Assembly: GCF_022345965.1 (NCBI RefSeq)
Contig: NZ_JAKRMU010000001.1
Coordinates: 496,001-560,000 of the forward strand
DNA length: 64,000 nucleotides
DNA from: Corynebacterium sp. ACRQK
Lineage (GTDB): Bacteria; Actinomycetota; Actinomycetes; Mycobacteriales; Mycobacteriaceae
Direction: 5' to 3'
Positions 46,389 to 55,824 of this stretch are shown piece after piece. Below the pieces are notes generated by a model, which was not told the origin of the DNA, did not search any database, and worked only from the letters and a program-made list of their open reading frames with translations. Positions within the stretch are counted from its first letter, which is position 1; every line of letters begins with the position of its first letter. The position numbers and the translations under genes were made by a program.

Positions 46389-46392
46389 TCGG

Positions 46393-46428
46393 AAATCCCC
46401 GCGCCCAATCTGAAGGCGCGGAGATTTT
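46393..46428. terminator. Terminator between convergent genes
   Basis: AAATCcCCGCGCC and GGCGCGGaGATTT form a stem with one mismatch, followed by TTTT on the plus side. It lies between the O-methyltransferase and glgC stops. Confidence 0.8.
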
Positions 46429-46485
46429 CCTGGTGCGGTTCTTCCCAGTGCGGTTCGCTTTTTACGGCCGCACTCGACGACAGCG

Positions 46486-47703
46486 TTAGACGACCACGTT
46501 CTTACCGATGCAGACTACGCCACCCTTGGAGATGGTGAAGCGATCCTGGTCGCGGGCGCGATCCACGCCGATGATCTCGCCTGCGGAAACCTGAACGTTC
46601 TTGTCGATGATTGCGTGGCGCACTACGGCTCCGCGGCCAATGCGCACGCCTGGCATGATCACACAGCCTTCGACAGAGGCGCCCTCTTCCACAATCACGT
46701 TCTCGCTCAGAACGGAGTTACGCACCGTACCGGCGGAGATGATGCAGCCCGCCGAAACCATGGAGGACTGAGCAATACCGCCCTTGACAAACTTCGCGGG
46801 CGGAAGGTTACCCGTCTCCGCAGTGTGGATCGGCCACTGCTGGTTGTACAGGTTAAAAACCGGGTGCACACTGATCAGGTCCATGTGAGCCTCGTAGAAC
46901 GCATCAACGGTACCCACATCGCGCCAATAGCCTTTGTCGCGCTCAGTCTCGCCCGGGACGTAGTTGTTGGAGAAATCGTAGACGTATGCCTCCCCGCGGT
47001 CGACTAGGCGCGGGATGATGTCGCCGCCCATGTCGTGGTTGGAGTTCTCGTCCTCGGAGTCCTCCTTCAGCGTGTCGATCAGCGTCTGCGCGGTGAAGAC
47101 GTAGTTACCCATGGAGGCAAAGGAGACCTCTGGGTCGTCCGGCACGCTCGGCGGCTCCGCAGGCTTCTCCAGGAACTGCTCGATCTTGTTGTTATCGTCC
47201 GCCTGGATCACGCCGAACGCCGTTGCTTCGTGACGCGGAACGCGCAGACCAGCGACGGTCACTCCAGCGCCGCTGTTGATGTGCTCCTGCACCATCTGCT
47301 CCGGATCCATGCGGTAGACGTGGTCCGCACCGAACACGATGATGTAATCCGGCTGCTCGTCGTACACCAGGTTGAGGGACTGCAGAATTGCATCCGCAGA
47401 ACCGGTGAACCAGCGCTTGCCAAGTCGCTGCTGTGCCGGAACCGGGGTGATGTATTGGCCGGTCAGGCCGGACAGCTGCCACGACTGGGAGATGTGGCGG
47501 TCAAGGGAGTGCGACTTGTACTGAGTCAACACGCAGATCTTGTAGTAACCGGCGTTGACCAGGTTAGATAGCACGAAGTCGATCAGGCGATAGTTACCGC
47601 CGAAGGGAACGGCGGGCTTAGCGCGGTCAGCGGTGAAAGGGTAGAGGCGCTTCCCCTCGCCACCGGCAAGGACAATGGACAGGACGTTTGATCTGCTCTT
47701 CAC
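46486..47703 (-). CDS. glgC: Glucose-1-phosphate adenylyltransferase
   Basis: This 405-residue enzyme makes ADP-glucose from ATP and glucose-1-phosphate, the committed step of glycogen synthesis. The N-terminal [26 protein letters not shown] motif is present, along with [10 protein letters not shown] and the C-terminal left-handed beta-helix with repeated hexapeptides. GTG at 47703 is preferred to a TTG three codons upstream. It matches the C. glutamicum start and has TAGGTT 7 nt before it. The frame is divergent from glgA. Confidence 0.95.
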   Translation of the reverse strand: MKSRSNVLSIVLAGGEGKRLYPFTADRAKPAVPFGGNYRLIDFVLSNLVNAGYYKICVLTQYKSHSLDRHISQSWQLSGLTGQYITPVPAQQRLGKRWFTGSADAILQSLNLVYDEQPDYIIVFGADHVYRMDPEQMVQEHINSGAGVTVAGLRVPRHEATAFGVIQADDNNKIEQFLEKPAEPPSVPDDPEVSFASMGNYVFTAQTLIDTLKEDSEDENSNHDMGGDIIPRLVDRGEAYVYDFSNNYVPGETERDKGYWRDVGTVDAFYEAHMDLISVHPVFNLYNQQWPIHTAETGNLPPAKFVKGGIAQSSMVSAGCIISAGTVRNSVLSENVIVEEGASVEGCVIMPGVRIGRGAVVRHAIIDKNVQVSAGEIIGVDRARDQDRFTISKGGVVCIGKNVVV

Positions 47704-47710
47704 ACTTTCC

Positions 47711-47716
47711 AACCTA
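47711..47716 (-). promoter_or_regulatory. -10 element of leaderless glgC promoter
   Basis: TAGGTT on the minus strand ends 7 nt before the glgC GTG. The intervening GGAAAG could also act as a weak Shine-Dalgarno. Confidence 0.35.
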
Positions 47717-47849
47717 GCGACACAGCTTTACTTTTGCTTGCCAAGCAGCTAATCGGGTAACCACCCGGTGCCCCCTAATTCGTCACCCGTGATGAGCAGC
47801 CCATTTGCTTGCCAGGACACGCAGTGCCCCGCGTGGTTAATCTGGAGGC

Positions 47850-49034
47850 ATGCGTATCGCCATGCTGACAAAGGAATATCCCCCAGAGATTTACGGTGGT
47901 GCCGGCGTGCACGTCACCGAGTTGGTTCGTTACATGCGGAAGCTCGAGCACGTGGACGTGCACTGCATGGGCGGGCCGCGCGAGGAGCAGGATGTCTACG
48001 TCCACGGCGTAGATTCGGAGCTCGCCGAGGCCAACGGTTCCATCAAGACCCTTTCCACCGGCCTGCGCATGGCGAACTCTCTGGGCGACGCCGAGGTTGT
48101 CCACTCCCACACCTGGTACACCGGCCTGGGAGGCCACGTCGGCGGCCTGCTGAACGGAATCCCCCACGTGGCCACCGCTCACTCCCTGGAGCCACACCGC
48201 CCGTGGAAGCGCGAGCAGCTCGGCGGCGGATACGACGTCTCCTCCTGGTCGGAGAAGAACGCGATGGAGAACGCGGATGCCGTCATCGCCGTGTCCGCGA
48301 AAATGAAAGAATCCATCCTCGACGCATACCCGGCCATCGACCCGGACCGCATCCACGTCGTGCTCAACGGCATTGACTCCGAGCTGTGGCAACCCCGCCC
48401 AACCTTCGAGGCGGCCGTGGAGGCTGGCAATCGATCCGTACTCACGGAACTGGGCGTCGCCCCCAACCGCCCCATCGTCTCCTTCGTCGGACGCATCACG
48501 CGACAAAAGGGCGTGCCCCACCTGCTCAAGGCGGTCGCGCACCTCGACCCAGAGATCCAGGTTGTGCTGTGCGCCGGCGCGCCGGATACCCCGGAGATCG
48601 AGGCCGAGGTCACCGCGCTTGTTGAGAAGCTGCAGGCAGAGCGCGACGGCGTGTACTGGGTGAAGGAAATGATGGACAAGCCGAACCTGCAGGAGATTCT
48701 GTCGGCCTCCGATGCGTTCCTGTGCCCCTCCATCTACGAGCCGCTGGGCATCGTGAACCTAGAAGCCATGGCCTGTGGCACGGCCGTTGTGGCCTCTGAC
48801 GTGGGCGGCATTCCTGAGGTTGTCGTAGATGGGGAGACCGGCACCCTGGTCCACTACGACGAGAACGACGCCGAGACCTTTGAGCGTGGCTTGGCCGACT
48901 CGACGAATGCACTCGTGGCGGATCAGCAGAAGGTGCGAGCCTTCGGCGAGGCCGGCCGCCAGCGCGCGGTGACGACCTTCAGTTGGGCCACCATCGCCGA
49001 GCAGACCGTGGACGTTTACAGGTCTCTGCTTTAA
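47850..49034 (+). CDS. glgA: Actinobacterial glycogen synthase-type glycosyltransferase
   Basis: This 394-residue GT4-type glycosyltransferase has KEYPPEIYGGAGVHVTELVRYM at the N-terminus, SFVGRITRQKGVPHLL at the start of the second lobe and the E-x7-E motif in SIYEPLGIVNLEAMACGT. The mycobacterial homologue GlgM uses ADP-glucose to make maltose-1-phosphate, while the C. glutamicum enzyme is described as glycogen synthase, so either product is possible here. It is divergent from glgC, which supplies ADP-glucose. TAATCT lies 6 nt before the ATG, with GGAGG too close to act as a normal Shine-Dalgarno. Confidence 0.92.
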   Translation: MRIAMLTKEYPPEIYGGAGVHVTELVRYMRKLEHVDVHCMGGPREEQDVYVHGVDSELAEANGSIKTLSTGLRMANSLGDAEVVHSHTWYTGLGGHVGGLLNGIPHVATAHSLEPHRPWKREQLGGGYDVSSWSEKNAMENADAVIAVSAKMKESILDAYPAIDPDRIHVVLNGIDSELWQPRPTFEAAVEAGNRSVLTELGVAPNRPIVSFVGRITRQKGVPHLLKAVAHLDPEIQVVLCAGAPDTPEIEAEVTALVEKLQAERDGVYWVKEMMDKPNLQEILSASDAFLCPSIYEPLGIVNLEAMACGTAVVASDVGGIPEVVVDGETGTLVHYDENDAETFERGLADSTNALVADQQKVRAFGEAGRQRAVTTFSWATIAEQTVDVYRSLL

Positions 49035-49061
49035 ACAGAATCCGCTGGTATGAATGGGAGC

Positions 49062-50630
49062 ATGCACTCTTCCTCCCATAAGCACCGCCCGGAACTGCAC
49101 GTCACCGCAGAAACGGGGGTGCTGGAAGCCCCCGCAGGCGCCGTCTTCACGGGTCACGCCCTGCATGTTTTCCACCAGTTCCGCCCCCGCGCTGCCGAGG
49201 GATCGCGCTGGGCACACCAGGTGGCCTCGGAGGCGACATACGACTGGGACATCTGCGACGACGTCGTAGTCCCGAACCAGGGGCTCCCCGCGCAGGACGA
49301 TGCTGCTCAAGATGCCGGCACTAATGTCTCCAACGGCCCCGAGGTGGACGTCCTCGCCGGCGCGGCGGTTCCGATGGGGCTGGGAGCTGAGCTGTTCTTC
49401 GTCACCACCCGCGCCACGGACGAGGCATCCACAGACCAGGCTCTGGCAGCAGACATCCCCCATGGTCAGCGCGGGCCGCGCACCTTCACCATCGAGCGCG
49501 CGGAAATCCCAAACCTGATGGAGGCCACGGAAGTTTCGGACGATCCGAGCCTACCGGACCCCCACGTCCGTCGCCTGGGTCCCATCGACATCGACGACTC
49601 CGCCTTCCCCGTAGAAAACCTGGTGACCCCCAGCGTTATTCGCCACGAGGATCCCGCCAACCCGGACGAGGAATGGCTGATGGTCGCGCTCTCTCTCAAC
49701 GGCGACAAGGACGCACAGATCGTCGTCCTGCGCTCCGCCGACCGCCAGCACTGGCGCGTTCTGGGGCCCATCGAGCTGCCGGCCGAGGCCGCCCTGCGCC
49801 CCGGCCGCCCGTTCGCGCCGCGCATTGTTTCTATGGTGGACGCCGACTCTTCCGTCCGCCGCGATGTCCTGTTCGTGACCTTCCCCGGCGACGCTGGGGA
49901 ATCCGATGAGGTCGCGGGGTACATCGTCGGCAACCTCAGCGGCACGTCGTTCAACCTGACCAGCCCCTACACCGTCATCGACTTTGGTCATGACTTCACG
50001 CGCCCCCGCGTAATTGACCACACCACTCCGGTGATGTTCGGCCTGGTTGGCGCCCACCCTTCGCTGGATGGGCAATGGGCGAACTGCCTGTCAACACCGC
50101 GTTACCTCACGCTGGTAGACGGCGAGCTTTTCCAGGACATCGTCGGTGCCCCGACCGCCGTGCGCACATTTTCGGACTACGCATTCCTCTGGACCACCCA
50201 GCTGGATGTCGCACAGGGCAGTGTCGACGTCGACGTGACGGACGACTCCGGGCAGGTCATCGCAACCATCAGCTACACCAACGACTCGGTCTCCATCACC
50301 CGCCTGGGCGTGGACACGCGCACCGCTCCGTTGAAGGATGCGGATTCGGATACGCTGACGATCTTCCTCGACGGCCCGGTGTGTGAGATTTTCGCCGACG
50401 GAGGCGCCGTGACACTGACCAGCGCAATTCCAGCGCACTCGCAGATCTCCGACATCGACGTGCGCGCCACAGGTGGAGCAAAGATCATCTCGTCCATGCA
50501 GACCGCCGGTCGGCATCTCATGCGTATGCAGGCGGGCCTGACCTCTCCGGAAGAGCAGGAGCGTTACATGGCTGAGGCCCTCATCGCGGACCGCGACGTG
50601 GCCGAGGGGATCCTCGACGAGGAGGACTAG
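49062..50630 (+). CDS. GH32-like protein lacking catalytic residues
   Basis: This protein of about 522 residues has the layout of glycoside hydrolase family 32 (invertase/levanase). It begins with the stretch HALHVFHQFRPRAAEGSRWAH, has a five-bladed-propeller-like body, and ends with a beta-sandwich containing LTIFLDGPVCEIFADGGAVTLTS, the hallmark of GH32 C-domains. The nucleophile motif WMNDPNG aligns with VLEAPAG, so the Asp appears to be Ala. The acid/base EC motif aligns with FAPRIVS and also appears lost; a DP dipeptide remains at HEDPANPDEEW. No signal peptide is present. It lies 27 bp after glgA, suggesting a role in glucan metabolism or sensing. Start codons at 49050 and 49062 are both possible. 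Confidence 0.75.
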   Translation: MHSSSHKHRPELHVTAETGVLEAPAGAVFTGHALHVFHQFRPRAAEGSRWAHQVASEATYDWDICDDVVVPNQGLPAQDDAAQDAGTNVSNGPEVDVLAGAAVPMGLGAELFFVTTRATDEASTDQALAADIPHGQRGPRTFTIERAEIPNLMEATEVSDDPSLPDPHVRRLGPIDIDDSAFPVENLVTPSVIRHEDPANPDEEWLMVALSLNGDKDAQIVVLRSADRQHWRVLGPIELPAEAALRPGRPFAPRIVSMVDADSSVRRDVLFVTFPGDAGESDEVAGYIVGNLSGTSFNLTSPYTVIDFGHDFTRPRVIDHTTPVMFGLVGAHPSLDGQWANCLSTPRYLTLVDGELFQDIVGAPTAVRTFSDYAFLWTTQLDVAQGSVDVDVTDDSGQVIATISYTNDSVSITRLGVDTRTAPLKDADSDTLTIFLDGPVCEIFADGGAVTLTSAIPAHSQISDIDVRATGGAKIISSMQTAGRHLMRMQAGLTSPEEQERYMAEALIADRDVAEGILDEED

Positions 50631-50651
50631 CGGCCGCTCGCTAGCGCGACT

Positions 50652-51527
50652 CTAGCGGTTAGCCTTCGCCAGGCGCGTGATGGCTGCGCGAGCCGTGACC
50701 TCCATGGTCTCCGGCAGCGCGGCGATACGCTCTTGCAAGACGTCCGGGTGGATGTGGCGCGCCGAGGGGCTCATGCCGATCTGGGCGGCAATGGAAGCCT
50801 GATCCAGTTGCATCGGGAACTCGATGTGCTCCGGGTCCCCCACCGGCACCAGGTGGCCCGATGCCTGGTTGATCATCCGCTCCACCTTGCCTTCTTCCAC
50901 ATCCAGAATGCCCAGCGGTTCACGCAGCTCACCCAGGTGGCCGACCTCCGCGGTCAGGACAACCACCTGTCCCTCCGGCGTAAGGATACGGGCGAACTCT
51001 GCCGCATTACGCGGGGCGAAGACAACCATGATCGCGTCAACACTTTCCGAAAGAATCGGTAGGCGCGACCAGGCGTCGGCCACAACGGCCCCGACCCGAG
51101 AGTGCGAAGTGGCCAGGCGCTTCGCCGCCGCAGTAGAAACGTCGATACCTACGCCGCGGGAGCGCTCGATCGTGTCGAGAGTGTGCGCTAGGTAGTAACC
51201 CGTGCCGGCGCCGATCTCCACGATGGACGGGGCGTGCTCGGCAGCGACATTGCCGTCATCCAGCACATTTTCAACATTGGTGGTCACGGCCTCCACGAAG
51301 GGGGCGAAATGCCCACCGGACAGGAAGGTCTCGCGAGCGTCGATCATTGACGCATCGTCGCCCGAGTAACGCAGGCCGGAGCCTCCTGCGAGAGTCACAT
51401 ACCCCTGACGCGCGACGTCATAGCTGTGACCGGATTCGGAAACCAGAGTGCGCCACTCGTCATCACCGGCGCTCAAGCGGGAACCGTCTACGGGGTCGGC
51501 AAGGAGGTCAATGACATCTGCAAGCAC
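50652..51527 (-). CDS. RlmA-like 23S rRNA methyltransferase
   Basis: This 291-residue SAM-dependent methyltransferase has the RlmA (RrmA) layout: an N-terminal region with GHSYDVARQGYVTL and SMIDARETFLSGGHFAPF, both family hallmarks, then a class I fold with VEIGAGTGYYLAHTL and VVFAPRNAAEFARIL. RlmA enzymes methylate N1 of G745/G748 in 23S rRNA helix 35. The N-terminal zinc finger of the family (CPxC...C...H) is missing its cysteines here (LLADPVDGSRLS). It converges on the GH32-like gene with 21 bp between the stop codons. Confidence 0.8.
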   Translation of the reverse strand: MLADVIDLLADPVDGSRLSAGDDEWRTLVSESGHSYDVARQGYVTLAGGSGLRYSGDDASMIDARETFLSGGHFAPFVEAVTTNVENVLDDGNVAAEHAPSIVEIGAGTGYYLAHTLDTIERSRGVGIDVSTAAAKRLATSHSRVGAVVADAWSRLPILSESVDAIMVVFAPRNAAEFARILTPEGQVVVLTAEVGHLGELREPLGILDVEEGKVERMINQASGHLVPVGDPEHIEFPMQLDQASIAAQIGMSPSARHIHPDVLQERIAALPETMEVTARAAITRLAKANR

Positions 51528-51610
51528 GAACAGATTCCTTCCTGAAAAATTGTGCGAGTCTCCCGCGGGCGGGAGCTAATAAACGACCACCCCATCGTAA
51601 ACCGTCCACC

Positions 51611-51630
51611 GCCCGAAATGTATATCGGGC
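51611..51630. repeat. Hairpin GCCCGA/TCGGGC
   Basis: A 6-bp inverted repeat with an 8-nt loop lies between the pepA stop and the RlmA-like start. There is no T tract, so its role is unclear. Confidence 0.35.
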
Positions 51631-51684
51631 AGGCGTGTATCCGCGGGCAGTTAAATGCGCCACTGGAACTAGCGCATCAACCAA

Positions 51685-53163
51685 TTAGTGCATCAACCAC
51701 TGCACCAGAGTGCGCGCGCCGAAGCCCGTGCCTACCGGTGTGACTTCGTCGTAGGTGGATTCCGCGCGCCCCGGGCCGGCGATATCCAGGTGGATCAGCG
51801 GTACGGCACGGGTGAAACGGCGCAGGAACATCGCAGCGGTGGTCGCACCCGGCCCCTTCGGGGTCTGACGTACGTCGGCAATCTTGGAGGTTACGTTTTC
51901 CTCCAGGTAGTCCTGCATCGGCATCGGCCACCAGCGCTCGCCTACGATAGCGCCGCGACGGGCGAGCTTGACGCCCGCACCCCAGTTATCGGAGAACACA
52001 GCACCGGTGCGCAGGCCCAGCGCCACCTTGGCGGCCCCCGTCAGCGTCGCTACGGTCACCACGGCGGCGGGCTTGTATTTCTTCGCTCCATAGCTCACCG
52101 CATCGGCCAGGATCATGCGCCCCTCGGCATCGGTGTTCGTCACTTCGGAGGTCAGCCCGCCGTAGTGTTCCACCACATCGCCGGGGCGGTAAGACTTTCC
52201 ATCGATCATGTTCTCCGCCGTCGGAATCAGTGCCACAACCTTGCGCGGCACCTGCTGCTCGGCCAAAGCACGGAAGGCAGCAATGACACTGGCTCCGCCA
52301 GTCATGTCGGTACGCATCGTGTCCATGCCCGCAGCCGGCTTCACGCTAATGCCGCCTGTATCGAAGGTCACGCCCTTGCCCACCAGCACAACGGTGCGAC
52401 GGCGGCGGCGCTGATCTACCTTCTGCGGATCCCACACCAACTCGATCAGCATAGGCGGTCGGGAGGAACCCCCACCGACGGCCAGAATGCCACCGAAGCC
52501 CTTGTCCTTGAGCCAACCCGCGTCGCGCAGACGCACCTTAACACCGTCCAGATCCTCCACGGCCTTCTTGGCTCGGGTGGCCAGCCACTCCGGAGACTTT
52601 ACGTTGGCAGGCGCGTTCGCCAGATCGCGCGACAGGCAAGTCGCCTTGCCCAAGGCTTTACCTTCGGTCACTGCGGCAACGTAGTCGGCAGTGTCGAAAC
52701 CGTTGAATTCGTAGCCTTCCGGCAGCACGATGTGAACGTCGCGCACGCGGGCGGGCTTGCGCTTGTTGGTGGTGACGAAGCTGTGGTTGCCGACGATCAG
52801 ACCGATGACCAGGGAGCGCACATTGGCGGGCGTGAACTCCCCCGGCAAGTGCACCTGCACAATGTGCTTCTTTGCGCGCACGGGGTGGCCGTCGACAACC
52901 TTGCCGATGCGACGCACCAGCCGGGCGCCGGCGCCCCGCCAACCGTCTTCCAGGAACTCGCGGCCATCGCTAAGGTCCAGCGGGCGGCTCGGCTCGTTCG
53001 GCACCCACGCCACCCACTGGCCGGTGGCGTCCAGCTCAATCTCGCTCGGCGCATTCGCGCCAGGTGCAACCTTCACCTGGGTTTCGATGATTTCGGATCC
53101 CTCCGCGCGCGGGCCGATCGTCACACGGGTCACTTTCTGGGGAATGCTTGGGATCGGTGCCAT
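51685..53163 (-). CDS. pepA: Leucyl aminopeptidase (M17)
   Basis: This 492-residue cytosolic aminopeptidase of family M17 removes N-terminal residues, or acts as a Cys-Gly dipeptidase. The metal-binding motifs GKGVTFDTGGISVKPAAGMDTMRTDMTGG and NTDAEGRMILADAV are intact. The N-terminal PF02789-type domain is diverged and ends near residue 170. The start ATG is 3 nt after the DivIVA-like gene stop (TAAGCAATG). The 3' end shows a small tandem duplication of the last codons (51668-51697). Confidence 0.95.
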   Translation of the reverse strand: MAPIPSIPQKVTRVTIGPRAEGSEIIETQVKVAPGANAPSEIELDATGQWVAWVPNEPSRPLDLSDGREFLEDGWRGAGARLVRRIGKVVDGHPVRAKKHIVQVHLPGEFTPANVRSLVIGLIVGNHSFVTTNKRKPARVRDVHIVLPEGYEFNGFDTADYVAAVTEGKALGKATCLSRDLANAPANVKSPEWLATRAKKAVEDLDGVKVRLRDAGWLKDKGFGGILAVGGGSSRPPMLIELVWDPQKVDQRRRRRTVVLVGKGVTFDTGGISVKPAAGMDTMRTDMTGGASVIAAFRALAEQQVPRKVVALIPTAENMIDGKSYRPGDVVEHYGGLTSEVTNTDAEGRMILADAVSYGAKKYKPAAVVTVATLTGAAKVALGLRTGAVFSDNWGAGVKLARRGAIVGERWWPMPMQDYLEENVTSKIADVRQTPKGPGATTAAMFLRRFTRAVPLIHLDIAGPGRAESTYDEVTPVGTGFGARTLVQWLMH

Positions 53164-53166
53164 TGC

Positions 53167-53547
53167 TTAACGCTCCTGTTCACGGGGTTCTGCGATGTCT
53201 GTTTCTGCAGCGTGGTCTTCTACAGCGTGTCCTTCTGTAGCGTGGCTCTTAGTAGCGTGAGCCGCGCCACCGACTTGCTGCTCCAGCTCCCCGATGCGTC
53301 CAGCGAGCCGGTCGATGTAGAAGTCCACTTCAGCCTGGTTGTAACCGCGAATCTCCAGAGAGAATCCGGCATCCCGGATCCCTTCGGCGGTAAGCGAGCC
53401 GTTCTCCAGGTTCTCCCAGTGCTGTTGCTTTGCGTTTCCCGCGGTCACGGGAGGCAGGGCCTCACCGCGGCCGAAGACAGTACCGAGTAGATAAACCAGG
53501 AGCGCACCGACGAGGAACGCTCCGACGAGAGACAACAACCAAAACAT
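53167..53547 (-). CDS. Small DivIVA-domain-like membrane protein
   Basis: This 126-residue protein has one N-terminal membrane helix (LLSLVGAFLVGALLVYLLG), then a DivIVA-like segment with GFSLEIRGYNQAEVDFYIDRLAGRIGELEQQ, the typical F-x-x-x-x-R-G-Y-x-x-x-x-V-D-x-x motif. The C-terminal 30 residues are His/Ala/Glu-rich imperfect repeats (HATKSHATEGHAVEDHAAET). It could associate with the pole or septum in the manner of Wag31/DivIVA partners. It overlaps or nearly abuts pepA and follows the LOG-family gene. Confidence 0.8.
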   Translation of the reverse strand: MFWLLSLVGAFLVGALLVYLLGTVFGRGEALPPVTAGNAKQQHWENLENGSLTAEGIRDAGFSLEIRGYNQAEVDFYIDRLAGRIGELEQQVGGAAHATKSHATEGHAVEDHAAETDIAEPREQER

Positions 53548-53597
53548 ACCTATTAATCTACCGCCTCAAGGGTTCGTTTCGGCGGCTTGTGGGGGGC

Positions 53598-54455
53598 TTA
53601 TTTGGTTCCCGGCTCCGCCTCGTCGCCGAAGCGCTCCAGCTCTGCGTCAATTCGCTCTTGCTCCAGCGCCAGCTCCTCCTGACGGATCTTGAGCTTCTGG
53701 ACGTGGTTATCGTGTGCGTCCACGCAGATACGCACGGCCTCGGCTGGATCATCGGTTACGTAGAACAGATCCACATCCTCTGGGGAGATCATGCCCTCTT
53801 CAACCAGTCGATCGTGGATCCAGTCGACTAGCCCGCCCCAGAACTCCTTGCCAATCAGGATTATCGGGAACTTCCGGATCTTCTCCGTCTGTACCAATAC
53901 CAGCGCTTCGAACAGCTCATCCAAGGTGCCGTAGCCACCGGGCAGGCAAATGAATGCCTGCGAGTACTTCAGGAACATCGTCTTGCGCACGAAGAAGTAG
54001 CGGAAATTCAGCCCCAGATCCACCCATTGGTTCATGCCCTGCTCCATGGGGAGCTCGATGCCCAGGCCGATGGACATGCCGCCGGATTCCTGCGCACCGC
54101 GGTTCGGGGCTTCCATCAGGCCCGGCCCGCCGCCGGTGATCGTCGCGTAGCCGGCTTCGTGGATCAGCCGCCCCAGCTCCCGGCCCTTTTCGTAGTATGC
54201 GTGGCCGGGCTTCACACGCGCGGAACCGAACACAGTGATCGCCTTCGGGATTTTCGCCAGCGCGCCGAACCCATCGACGAATTCGGACTGGATGCGCATC
54301 ACGCGCCACGGATCAGTGTGCAACCAATCAATGCTGGCCTGCTCCCCCAGCAGGCGCTGGTCCGTAGTGGACTTCTGCTTCTGGCTGTGCTTCTTGCCGC
54401 GCAGCAGCATCGGTCCACGAAGCCGGAAGTCTCGGTTGTTCTCGCTGGTAGTCAT
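53598..54455 (-). CDS. LOG-family protein (TIGR00730)
   Basis: This 285-residue Rossmann-fold protein is of the lysine-decarboxylase-like LOG family. The core motifs ITGGGPGLMEAPNRGAQ and CLPGGYGTLDELFE are intact. Characterised members release free bases from nucleotides or cytokinin ribotides, so a phosphoribohydrolase activity is likely; the substrate is unknown. The N-terminal 30 residues are basic. It corresponds to Rv1205, which lies near dapE in mycobacteria. Confidence 0.88.
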   Translation of the reverse strand: MTTSENNRDFRLRGPMLLRGKKHSQKQKSTTDQRLLGEQASIDWLHTDPWRVMRIQSEFVDGFGALAKIPKAITVFGSARVKPGHAYYEKGRELGRLIHEAGYATITGGGPGLMEAPNRGAQESGGMSIGLGIELPMEQGMNQWVDLGLNFRYFFVRKTMFLKYSQAFICLPGGYGTLDELFEALVLVQTEKIRKFPIILIGKEFWGGLVDWIHDRLVEEGMISPEDVDLFYVTDDPAEAVRICVDAHDNHVQKLKIRQEELALEQERIDAELERFGDEAEPGTK

Positions 54456-54538
54456 GCGTAAGTGTGCCTTAAATGTCTGGTCGATCTTTATACTTCTTTA
54501 TGCTTCTCACGCTACTGGTTGCGGGCTCGTGGCGCTCG

Positions 54539-55687
54539 TCAGCGAGAGAGAAACTGAATCAACTGGCGGCTAACCTCTTCGATCTGTGCCACCGGACAAC
54601 GCTCGTCCTTCGTGTGGCACAGGCCCGGGTCGCCGGGACCGAAGTTCACAGCGGGGATGCCCAGCTCGGTGAAACGGGCCACGTCGGTCCAGCCGTACTT
54701 CGGGCGCCCCCGTCCTCCGGTGGCCTCCACCAGCTTCGCCGCGAAGGGTTGGTGCAAGCCCGGGGCGGCTGCGGCTGCGGCGTCATCAAGAAAAACAGAG
54801 AAACCTTCGGCAGGGCTATCGGGCGTGCCGACCTGCAGCACCTCGTACAGGTGCGCCAGAGCCTCCTCCACGCTGCGGTTCGGGGCAAAGCGGAAGTTGA
54901 TGAAAGCCCACGCCTCGTCAGGAATGGTATTAGTGGCCACGCCGGACTCTGCCACAACGGCGTTGAGCCCTTCCTTATAGGTCAGGCCATCGATCTCCAC
55001 GTCCTGCGGCTCGTAATCCGCCACGCGTACCAACACACGAGCCAGCTCGTGGAGTGCATTGTGGCCGAGCCAGCTGCGGGCGGAGTGTGCACGAGCACCC
55101 AAGGCTGTTACCTTCACGCGAATGGTTCCCTGGCATCCGGCCTCGATCATTGCCCCGGACGGTTCGCCCAGCAGCGCCAGATCCCCCTCCAGCAAGTCGG
55201 GATTAGATTGCACCAGGTGGTTCAGGCCGTTGTACTTGGTGGCTACTTCCTCGCCCTCGTAGAGAACCAGCGTCAGATCACAGGCCAGATCCGGGGAGTT
55301 GGCCAGGGTGGCGAAGGCATGTGCATAACAAGCAGCGCCAGATTTCATGTCCACAGAACCGAGACCGAAGACGGTCTGCTCCCCCGTCTCCGGATCCGGC
55401 CCCAGACGCGAGGGCAGATTATCCGCCGGCGGCACCGTATCCAGGTGCCCCGCCAGGACTACCCGATCCCCAAGATCGCGGTGGGTGCGGGCAACCAAGG
55501 TGTTGCCCCGGCGCGTGACCTCCACGTTCTCGATGACCCGGAGGGCCGGCTCAACAGCGTCTGCGATCTCCTGCTCGTGGTGCGACTCGCTATAGATGTC
55601 AACGAGTTGGCGGGTCAAGGGTACCGCCCCGGCGAAAAGATCTATTGGAGTCTCAATGGAGGATTCTGAAGATTCTGCAGTACTCAT
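54539..55687 (-). CDS. dapE: Succinyl-diaminopimelate desuccinylase
   Basis: This 382-residue M20 peptidase-family enzyme releases succinate from N-succinyl-LL-diaminopimelate. Metal ligands are in LAGHLDTVPPADN (His and Asp) and YEGEEVATK (Glu). The dimerization domain occupies about 190-290. The start ATG is preceded by TAGGAT at exactly 8 nt, so the mRNA is probably leaderless. The amino-acid permease gene is divergent. dapD and dapC lie a few kilobases away and supply its substrate. Confidence 0.95.
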   Translation of the reverse strand: MSTAESSESSIETPIDLFAGAVPLTRQLVDIYSESHHEQEIADAVEPALRVIENVEVTRRGNTLVARTHRDLGDRVVLAGHLDTVPPADNLPSRLGPDPETGEQTVFGLGSVDMKSGAACYAHAFATLANSPDLACDLTLVLYEGEEVATKYNGLNHLVQSNPDLLEGDLALLGEPSGAMIEAGCQGTIRVKVTALGARAHSARSWLGHNALHELARVLVRVADYEPQDVEIDGLTYKEGLNAVVAESGVATNTIPDEAWAFINFRFAPNRSVEEALAHLYEVLQVGTPDSPAEGFSVFLDDAAAAAAPGLHQPFAAKLVEATGGRGRPKYGWTDVARFTELGIPAVNFGPGDPGLCHTKDERCPVAQIEEVSRQLIQFLSR

Positions 55688-55695
55688 TGCTTGCG

Positions 55696-55701
55696 ATCCT
55701 A
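55696..55701 (-). promoter_or_regulatory. -10 element of leaderless dapE promoter
   Basis: TAGGAT on the minus strand ends 8 nt before the dapE ATG. Confidence 0.45.
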
Positions 55702-55824
55702 GACGAGCCCACTACCTACCGTCGGGGGCGGGCGGGTGGTCTGCGGGGTGAAACCTACCCGCCACAGGGGCTAAAAGTACCCATGCTGGCTTTTAGCAAG
55801 AGCGGTTGTGTTCTAATTTTCGGT

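Noticed and set aside
51688..53490. 600-codon plus-strand ORF
   Set aside because: It is antisense to pepA and the DivIVA-like gene, which carry clear family motifs; the product is His/Arg/Gln-rich shadow sequence.
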